From assembly GCA_947455285.1 (NCBI GenBank), contig CANGOK010000093.1, positions 1 through 10,615 of the forward strand: a stretch of DNA of 10,615 bases. Reading direction: 5' to 3'. Shown one piece after another: positions 6,390 to 10,615 of this stretch. Position numbers and translations under genes: made by a program. The notes beneath the pieces are model-generated. The model saw only the letters and a program-made list of their open reading frames with translations, was not told the DNA's origin and searched no databases. Source of the stretch: Beijerinckiaceae bacterium (GTDB lineage Bacteria > Pseudomonadota > Alphaproteobacteria > Rhizobiales > Beijerinckiaceae). Within the stretch, counting starts at the first letter, position 1, and each line of letters opens with the position of its first letter.

Positions 6390-7118
6390 TCAGGCCCTGG
6401 TGGCCGTTGGCGTACGCTCGGCGACGCCGAGCAGATTGGCGAGGGTGGTGGCGTCGTCCGCGAGGTCGGCGCTCTTACCCTGGTAAGCGATCATACCGCG
6501 ATCGAGAATGATCGCGGTATCCGTCAAAGGCAGAATCTTGCGCGGGCTCTGCTCGACGATGATGGCGGCGAGCTTCTCCTCACGCACGATCTTGCGCAGA
6601 GCCGCGAGCAATTCATCGACGATGATTGGCGCAAGGCCCTCGGTAGGCTCGTCGAGCAGGAGAACGCGCGGGTTGAGCGCCAGCGCACGGCCAATGGCGA
6701 GCATCTGTTGCTCGCCGCCCGAGAGCTGATCGCCCATGTTGCGGCGCCGTTCGGCAAGGCGCGGGAACATGGCGAATATGCGCTCCATCTCCCACGGCCC
6801 CTTGGTCGCGACCGCCGTGATGTTTTCCTCCACCGTCAGCGACTTGAAGATGTTGCGCTCCTGCGGCACCCAGCCGACGCCCGCGAGCGCCCGCTGGTCA
6901 GGCCGCATGCGGGTGATGTCCGCGCCGCCGAGACGGATGGTTCCGGCCCTGCGCCGTGTCAGCCCCACGATGGTGTTGATGAGCGTCGTCTTGCCCGTGC
7001 CGTTGCGCCCGAGCAGGGCCAAAGCCTCGCCTTCCGCCAGCTTCAGCGAAATGTCAGTGAGCACGACCGCCTCGCCATAGCCGGCGCAGATGCCTTGGAG
7101 TTCGAGAAGATCAGCCAT
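6390..7118 (-). CDS. livF: Branched-chain amino acid-type ABC transporter ATPase LivF
   Basis: This is the second ATP-binding subunit of a Liv/HAAT-type importer, acting at the cytoplasmic face of the inner membrane. From the ATG at 7118 it is 242 aa. It has Walker A GRNGTGKTT (37-45), Q-loop Gln86 in VPQERN, signature LSGGEQQ (132-138) and Walker B LLLDEP (153-158). As in most LivF proteins the switch position reads VEQS rather than having the H-loop histidine of LivG. The open frame allows starts at 7127 and 7139. However, GGAGG at 7128-7132 sits 9 nt before 7118 and directly against 7127, so 7118 is chosen. The gene overlaps the end of livG by 8 nt and ends 16 nt before the MetE-like gene. 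The C-terminal tail (TPTATRA) is not conserved. Confidence 0.93.
   Translation of the reverse strand: MADLLELQGICAGYGEAVVLTDISLKLAEGEALALLGRNGTGKTTLINTIVGLTRRRAGTIRLGGADITRMRPDQRALAGVGWVPQERNIFKSLTVEENITAVATKGPWEMERIFAMFPRLAERRRNMGDQLSGGEQQMLAIGRALALNPRVLLLDEPTEGLAPIIVDELLAALRKIVREEKLAAIIVEQSPRKILPLTDTAIILDRGMIAYQGKSADLADDATTLANLLGVAERTPTATRA
6493..6520. repeat. Perfect 11-bp inverted repeat inside livF
   Basis: ATACCGCGATC (6493-6503) and GATCGCGGTAT (6510-6520) are exact reverse complements around a 6-nt spacer. They fall inside the livF reading frame, over the codons for DTAIILDRGM near the C-terminus. There is no T tract. It may be chance in GC-rich coding DNA, or form an mRNA hairpin. 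Confidence 0.5.
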
Positions 7119-7869
7119 GACCGACATCCTCCTCGCCAAGATAGACCTGCCGCACTCTGGGATCGCGCGCGATCTCCTCGGCGGTTCCCTCGCAGAACAG
7201 CGCGCCGTTCACCAGAACTGAAATCGTCTTGGCGAAGCGGAAGACGAGATGCATGTCGTGTTCGATGAGGACCAGCGCGACGGAATCTGGCAGACGCGCG
7301 ACCACGTCGAGGATCTGCTCGCGTTCGGATTCCGGCACGCCCGCCGCAGGCTCGTCCAGCAGCAGCAGTTTGGGCTTGGCCGCCAGCGCAAGGGCGATTT
7401 CGAGCAGGCGTTGCTTGCCATAGGGCAGGGCGCCGACGCGGGACTCGCGCACGTCGCCAATGCCAAGTGTGTCAAGCAGCGCGCAGGCTTCATCCACGAT
7501 GTCGGCGCGGGAGCCCAGCGGCTTGAACCATTCGGAGGCGGCGTTCTCGCGTTCGCTGATCGCCAGCACCACCGACTCGAGCGGCGTTAGATCCGCGAAA
7601 AGTTGGTTGATCTGGAAGGTGCGCGCGATGCCTGCGGTGGCCCTGCGGCGCACGGACCAGCCGGTGATGTCCTCGCCCTGAAACAGGATCTTGCCCGAAG
7701 TCGGCGTAAGCACGCCGGTCAGCTGATTGACGAAGGTGGTCTTGCCCGCGCCATTGGGGCCGATGAGCGCGTGGCGCGCGCCTGCGGGCAGTTGGAAGCT
7801 CACATTGTCGGTGGCGATGATGCCGCCGAAGCTCTTGCAGAGCCCCTGGGTCTCAAGCACGAAGCTCAT
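7111..7869 (-). CDS. livG: Branched-chain amino acid-type ABC transporter ATPase LivG
   Basis: This is the first ATP-binding subunit, 252 aa from the ATG at 7869. Walker A is GPNGAGKTT (37-45), the Q-loop is Gln86 in RTFQINQLF, and the signature is the degenerate LPYGKQR (148-154) that is normal for LivG. Walker B is KLLLLDEP (167-174) and the H-loop His204 lies in LIEHDM. The open frame extends much further upstream (to 8379) but that part overlaps livM out of frame and resembles nothing. The ATG at 7869 shares four bases with the livM stop (ATGA), a standard coupled junction. The segment AAGVPESERE replaces the common GLNPAE-type sequence after Walker B, a mild variation. Confidence 0.93.
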   Translation of the reverse strand: MSFVLETQGLCKSFGGIIATDNVSFQLPAGARHALIGPNGAGKTTFVNQLTGVLTPTSGKILFQGEDITGWSVRRRATAGIARTFQINQLFADLTPLESVVLAISERENAASEWFKPLGSRADIVDEACALLDTLGIGDVRESRVGALPYGKQRLLEIALALAAKPKLLLLDEPAAGVPESEREQILDVVARLPDSVALVLIEHDMHLVFRFAKTISVLVNGALFCEGTAEEIARDPRVRQVYLGEEDVGHG

Positions 7870-8912
7870 GGCGCGTCTCCCTTGCGGGTCATGCGGTCTC
7901 GCCAGCCTTCGAGCAAGCCGATCACGCCACCGCGCACGAAGAGCACCAGCAGCACCAGCACGAGGCCCAGCCAGAACTGCCAGTATTGCAGGGTGATGCC
8001 GCCGATCACGTCCTGCATCACGCGGAAGAGGCCAGCGCCGATGAGGCCGCCATAGAGATAGCCGGCGCCGCCGAAGACGAGGATCAGCAGGGCGTCGGCC
8101 GAGCGGTGGAATGCGATCATGTCCGGCGAAGCGGACTGCGTCGTCTGCGCAAGCAGTGCGCCTGCAACGCCCGCGATGGCGGCTGCTATCGTATAGATGG
8201 CGATCAGACGCGCATTCACGGGAACGCCGATGGCGCGGGCGCGCAATGCGTTGCCCTTGATGGCTTTCAGCGAGAGGCCGAAGGTCGAATTCACGATGCG
8301 GCGCGAGATCCAGAAGCAGATGAAGAGCACCGCAAGGGAATAGAGATAGGCCGTGCGGCCCCAGAGGTCGAAGTCCCACTGGCCGAGGACCGGGCCCATG
8401 ATGACGCCCTGCAACCCATCCGCGCCGCCGGTGAGCCAGCGCATCTGGTTGGCGAGTTCGGCGAGGATCAGAGCGACGCCGAGCGTCACCATGAGGCGGG
8501 TGAGATCGGAGCCGCGCAGCACGAGAAAGCTTGTGATGAAACCTGCAAGCCCACTCACCGCCGCCGCCGCTGCAAGCCCGATCAGCGGGTCGCTGAGCGG
8601 AAAGGCGCCCATGCCGGCCTTGGCCATGATGCCCGCGACATAGGAGCCGAGCCCGAAGAAGGCGCCCTGGCCAAGGGTCACGACGCCCGCATAGCCGAGC
8701 ACCAGATCAATCGACAGGGCGAGCAGGCCGAGGCTGATGATTTCGCTAAGCAGCATCAGGCGCGTCGGAATTCCCGGAATGAAATCGCCGAAGATGAAGA
8801 ACAGGCCGATGGCGGCGAGCCAGAAGAGGACCTCGTACCAGCGCCAGCCCGCGCCTGCGAGCATGCGCGCGCCAGCGCCATCTCCCGGTTTAGTTGGTTG
8901 CGTCATGCTCAT
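7866..8912 (-). CDS. livM: Branched-chain amino acid-type ABC transporter permease LivM
   Basis: This is an inner-membrane permease subunit of 348 aa. After a hydrophilic N-terminus (1-25) it has about eight to ten hydrophobic segments, for example 28-46, 54-73, 108-133, 140-156, 187-204, 235-256 and 312-332. The LivM hallmark GYAGVVTLGQGAFFGLGSY is at 73-91. The cytoplasmic coupling loop GLSLKAIKGNALRARAIGV at 212-230 contacts the ATPase. Two ATG codons are close together (8912 and 8906). GAGG at 8920-8923 is 7 nt before 8912 and favours it. The gene begins 28 nt after livH and overlaps livG by 4 nt. It forms the channel with LivH. Confidence 0.93.
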   Translation of the reverse strand: MSMTQPTKPGDGAGARMLAGAGWRWYEVLFWLAAIGLFFIFGDFIPGIPTRLMLLSEIISLGLLALSIDLVLGYAGVVTLGQGAFFGLGSYVAGIMAKAGMGAFPLSDPLIGLAAAAAVSGLAGFITSFLVLRGSDLTRLMVTLGVALILAELANQMRWLTGGADGLQGVIMGPVLGQWDFDLWGRTAYLYSLAVLFICFWISRRIVNSTFGLSLKAIKGNALRARAIGVPVNARLIAIYTIAAAIAGVAGALLAQTTQSASPDMIAFHRSADALLILVFGGAGYLYGGLIGAGLFRVMQDVIGGITLQYWQFWLGLVLVLLVLFVRGGVIGLLEGWRDRMTRKGDAP

Positions 8913-8940
8913 GCGATGACCTCGAAGTTGCGCGCAGTGA

Positions 8941-9798
8941 TCATCGGCTGGCCTTCGTGAAGAGGCCTTGCGGACGCAGGATCAATACGGCGACCATGAT
9001 GGTGTAGATGATGAAGCCGCCGACGGCGGGCACATAATATTTGCCCGCGACATCCGCGACGCCCAGAAGCAGCGAGGCGAAGAAGGGGCCTGTGATGGTG
9101 GTGGCGCCGCCGACTGAAATCACGATCAGGAAGTAGATCATGTATTTCAGCGGAAAGGTCGGATCCATGCTGATGATGCCGGTCGAAAGCGCGCCGCCAA
9201 GACCCGCGAGGCCAGAACCGAACGCAAAGGTGATGGCGAAGATCTTCGTGACGTCGATGCCCATGCCGCGGGCGACGCGGCCATCGTCGACCGCCGCGCG
9301 CAGGCGGCTGCCGAAACGGGTCTTTGACAGGACGAATTGCAGGCCGATGGTCAGCAGGCCGCAGAGAATGATGGTGAAGATGCGGTAGACGCCGATGCTG
9401 GCGCCAAGAATGGTCACGCGCCCTTCAAGCGAAGGCGGCAGATTGATGGTCTGCTGGTTCGCGCCCATGAAATAATCGACCACCGCCGTCGCCATGAAGA
9501 CGAGGCCGATGGAGAAGAGCACCTGATCGAGATGGCTCTTTGTGTAGAGATGCACATAGAGCGTGCGCTCGAGAATGACGCCGAGCAAAGCTGAAAAGAG
9601 GAACGCTGCAGGCAGGCCCCAGTAAAAGGAAATGCCGTGGCGGTTCATCATCACGATGGTGAGATAGCCGCCCGCCATGGCGAAGGCGCCGTGGGCGAGA
9701 TTGATGAAATTCATCAGGCCGAGCGTCACGCAAAGGCCGATGGCGAGGACGAACAGCAGCATGCCATAGGCGACGCCGTCGAACAGAATGGTCAGCAC
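8941..9798 (-). CDS. livH: Branched-chain amino acid-type ABC transporter permease LivH
   Basis: This is an inner-membrane permease subunit of 285 aa starting with GTG at 9798, since no ATG occurs before residue 12 and the hydrophobic N-terminus needs this start. Family hallmarks are GLMNFINLAHGAFAMAGGY (27-45), the ATPase-coupling loop with RAAVDDGRVARGMGID (167-182), SVGGATTITGP (228-238) and the C-terminal RPQGLF (275-280). Hydrophobic segments at about 10-30, 58-76, 92-110, 137-156, 185-207, 219-248 and 260-274 fit the usual fold. A weak GGGGA precedes the GTG. The 55-nt gap to the binding-protein gene upstream contains a terminator-like hairpin, so livH and everything after it may be expressed below the binding protein. 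Confidence 0.92.
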   Translation of the reverse strand: MLTILFDGVAYGMLLFVLAIGLCVTLGLMNFINLAHGAFAMAGGYLTIVMMNRHGISFYWGLPAAFLFSALLGVILERTLYVHLYTKSHLDQVLFSIGLVFMATAVVDYFMGANQQTINLPPSLEGRVTILGASIGVYRIFTIILCGLLTIGLQFVLSKTRFGSRLRAAVDDGRVARGMGIDVTKIFAITFAFGSGLAGLGGALSTGIISMDPTFPLKYMIYFLIVISVGGATTITGPFFASLLLGVADVAGKYYVPAVGGFIIYTIMVAVLILRPQGLFTKASR

Positions 9799-9811
9799 GC
9801 GCAGTCCCCGT

Positions 9812-9846
9812 CAAAAGAGGGAGCCGGGCCGCTTAAGGCCCGGCTC
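9812..9846 (-). terminator. Terminator-like hairpin between binding-protein gene and livH
   Basis: On the minus strand, 7 nt after the binding-protein stop, GAGCCGGGCC is followed by a 6-nt loop (TTAAGC) and the exact complement GGCCCGGCTC, then CCTCTTTT. A 10-bp GC-rich stem with a T-rich tail is a classic intrinsic terminator shape, though the T run is only four. Since livHMGF follow in the same direction only 13 nt later, partial termination or 3'-end protection of the binding-protein mRNA is the likely role. Binding proteins are normally needed in excess over permeases. Confidence 0.75.
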
Positions 9847-9853
9847 GATCAGC

Positions 9854-10615
9854 TTACTTGTGGGTGGGGTCCTTTACGGGACCGGTCGCCTCGAACTCCA
9901 CATTGTAGAGCTCGCCATTCTTGCGCTCGACCTTGCGGATGAACATCGGGGGAATGGCCTCGCGGGTATTGGCGTCGATCTCCATCGGGCCGCGCGGGCT
10001 CATCCACTTCTGGCCCTTCATGGCGTCGACGAGCTTCTGCCCGTTGGCGTCGCCCTTGGTGGCGTTGAGGGCGCGATAGATCACGTCCATGCCGTCATAG
10101 GCCGCGACCGCCATCATGTTGGGGCGCAGGTTGTTGTTCACCTTCTTGAAGGTCTCGACGAAGGCCTTGTTCTCGGGCGAGTCATGGTCCGCCGAATAGT
10201 CATGCGAGGTGACCATGCCGAGCACCGCGTCGCCCATGTCGTTGAGCAGATCGTCGTCGGTCACGTCGCCGGTGGCGATGACGCGGATCTTGGAGCCCGC
10301 GAAGTCGCGGTCGATGACCTGCTTCATCAAGGTCGCGCCCTGGCCCGAGGGCACGAAGAGGAAGAGCGCGTCAGGCTTCAGATCCTTGGCCTTCTGCAGG
10401 AAGGCCGCGAAATCGGGGCTGGCGAGCGGCGCGCGCAGGGCGTCGAGCACCTTGCCGCCGGCTTCCTCGAAGCGCTGCTTGAAGAACTTCTCGGCGTCGA
10501 TGCCCGGCGCATAGTCGGACACCAGCGTCACGGCGCTCTTGATGCCGTTCTTGGCGGCCCAATCGGCGATCGGGAAGGTCATCTGCGGCATGGTGCGGCC
10601 GACGCGCACGAAATA
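9854..10615 (-). CDS. ABC transporter periplasmic substrate-binding protein, Liv/HAAT type (partial, N-terminus missing)
   Basis: The frame runs from the stop at 9854 to the right edge without interruption, giving 253 residues of the C-terminal two thirds. The signal peptide and first part lie outside the window. The first in-window residues YFVRVGRTMPQ match the strand of type I periplasmic binding proteins (Peripla_BP_6, LivK-like) that usually reads SPYxxR. Next come a Rossmann-like segment VTLVSDYAPG, the region DFAAFLQKAKDLKPDALFLF, and a C-terminal MSPRGPMEIDANTREAIPP typical of the family. The in-frame ATG codons near the edge are internal, not starts. The ligand cannot be read from sequence. 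The operon points to an aromatic acid or related compound, but amino acids, amides or other carboxylates are possible. It is the first known gene of the cluster in transcription order. Confidence 0.92.
   Translation of the reverse strand, partial: YFVRVGRTMPQMTFPIADWAAKNGIKSAVTLVSDYAPGIDAEKFFKQRFEEAGGKVLDALRAPLASPDFAAFLQKAKDLKPDALFLFVPSGQGATLMKQVIDRDFAGSKIRVIATGDVTDDDLLNDMGDAVLGMVTSHDYSADHDSPENKAFVETFKKVNNNLRPNMMAVAAYDGMDVIYRALNATKGDANGQKLVDAMKGQKWMSPRGPMEIDANTREAIPPMFIRKVERKNGELYNVEFEATGPVKDPTHK

Noticed and set aside
6123..7268. Plus-strand open frame (381 codons) opposite the MetE-like and livF genes
   Set aside because: Antisense to strongly conserved coding sequence and crosses gene boundaries, with no domain or ribosome binding site.
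7936..7962. CAG/CAC-type short repeat in livM
   Set aside because: It encodes a Leu/Val-rich transmembrane segment near the C-terminus and is explained by codon usage there.
7870..8379. Upstream extension of the livG reading frame
   Set aside because: It overlaps livM out of frame, is arginine/proline-rich and unlike LivG; the ATG at 7869 with an ATGA overlap is the natural start.
7986..8960. Plus-strand open frame (324 codons) opposite livM
   Set aside because: A shadow of the GC-rich livM gene, with charged low-complexity content and no family resemblance.

Overview
The window is GC-rich, densely coded DNA. Overlapping stops and starts, frequent GGAGG-type ribosome binding sites and the protein families present fit an alphaproteobacterium, probably of the Hyphomicrobiales (Rhizobiales). 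That placement is inferred from style and remembered family resemblance, not from a search. I see no rRNA, tRNA, CRISPR array, insertion sequence, phage gene or toxin-antitoxin pair.

Left part (1-2321), housekeeping and accessory genes. A lipoprotein of the DUF900 alpha/beta-hydrolase type runs leftward off the edge (1-506). After an intergenic stretch, two rightward genes follow: a pyroglutamyl-peptidase I (678-1319) and a TerC/YjbE-type membrane protein (1356-2042). A small single-pass membrane protein of unknown function (2043-2321, minus strand) meets the TerC gene stop to stop with no spacer.

Right part (2373-10615), a long minus-strand catabolic and transport cluster. In transcription order it holds: the C-terminal part of a periplasmic substrate-binding protein (cut by the right edge), LivH and LivM permeases, LivG and LivF ATPases, a MetE-family zinc methyltransferase of the short (about 370 aa) type, two CoA-transferase subunits most like 3-oxoadipate CoA-transferase CatI/CatJ, and 4-hydroxybenzoate 3-monooxygenase PobA. 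Most junctions overlap or are under 30 nt. The exceptions are two spacers, each with a strong hairpin: one between the binding protein and livH (terminator-like, with a T-rich tail) and one between the methyltransferase and catI (no T tract). A modest terminator candidate follows pobA.

Together these genes suggest uptake of an aromatic acid or related carboxylate through a Liv/HAAT-type ABC importer, ring hydroxylation to protocatechuate by PobA, and CoA activation of 3-oxoadipate near the end of the beta-ketoadipate pathway. The ring-cleavage and lactone steps (pcaGH, pcaB, pcaC, pcaD), the thiolase and any regulator are absent from the window. The MetE-like gene between transporter and catabolic enzymes is the least expected component. 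It raises a testable idea that a methylated substrate, or methyl transfer coupled to its breakdown, is involved. Nothing here is clearly a new type of system; the main interest lies in gene combination and in the hairpins.
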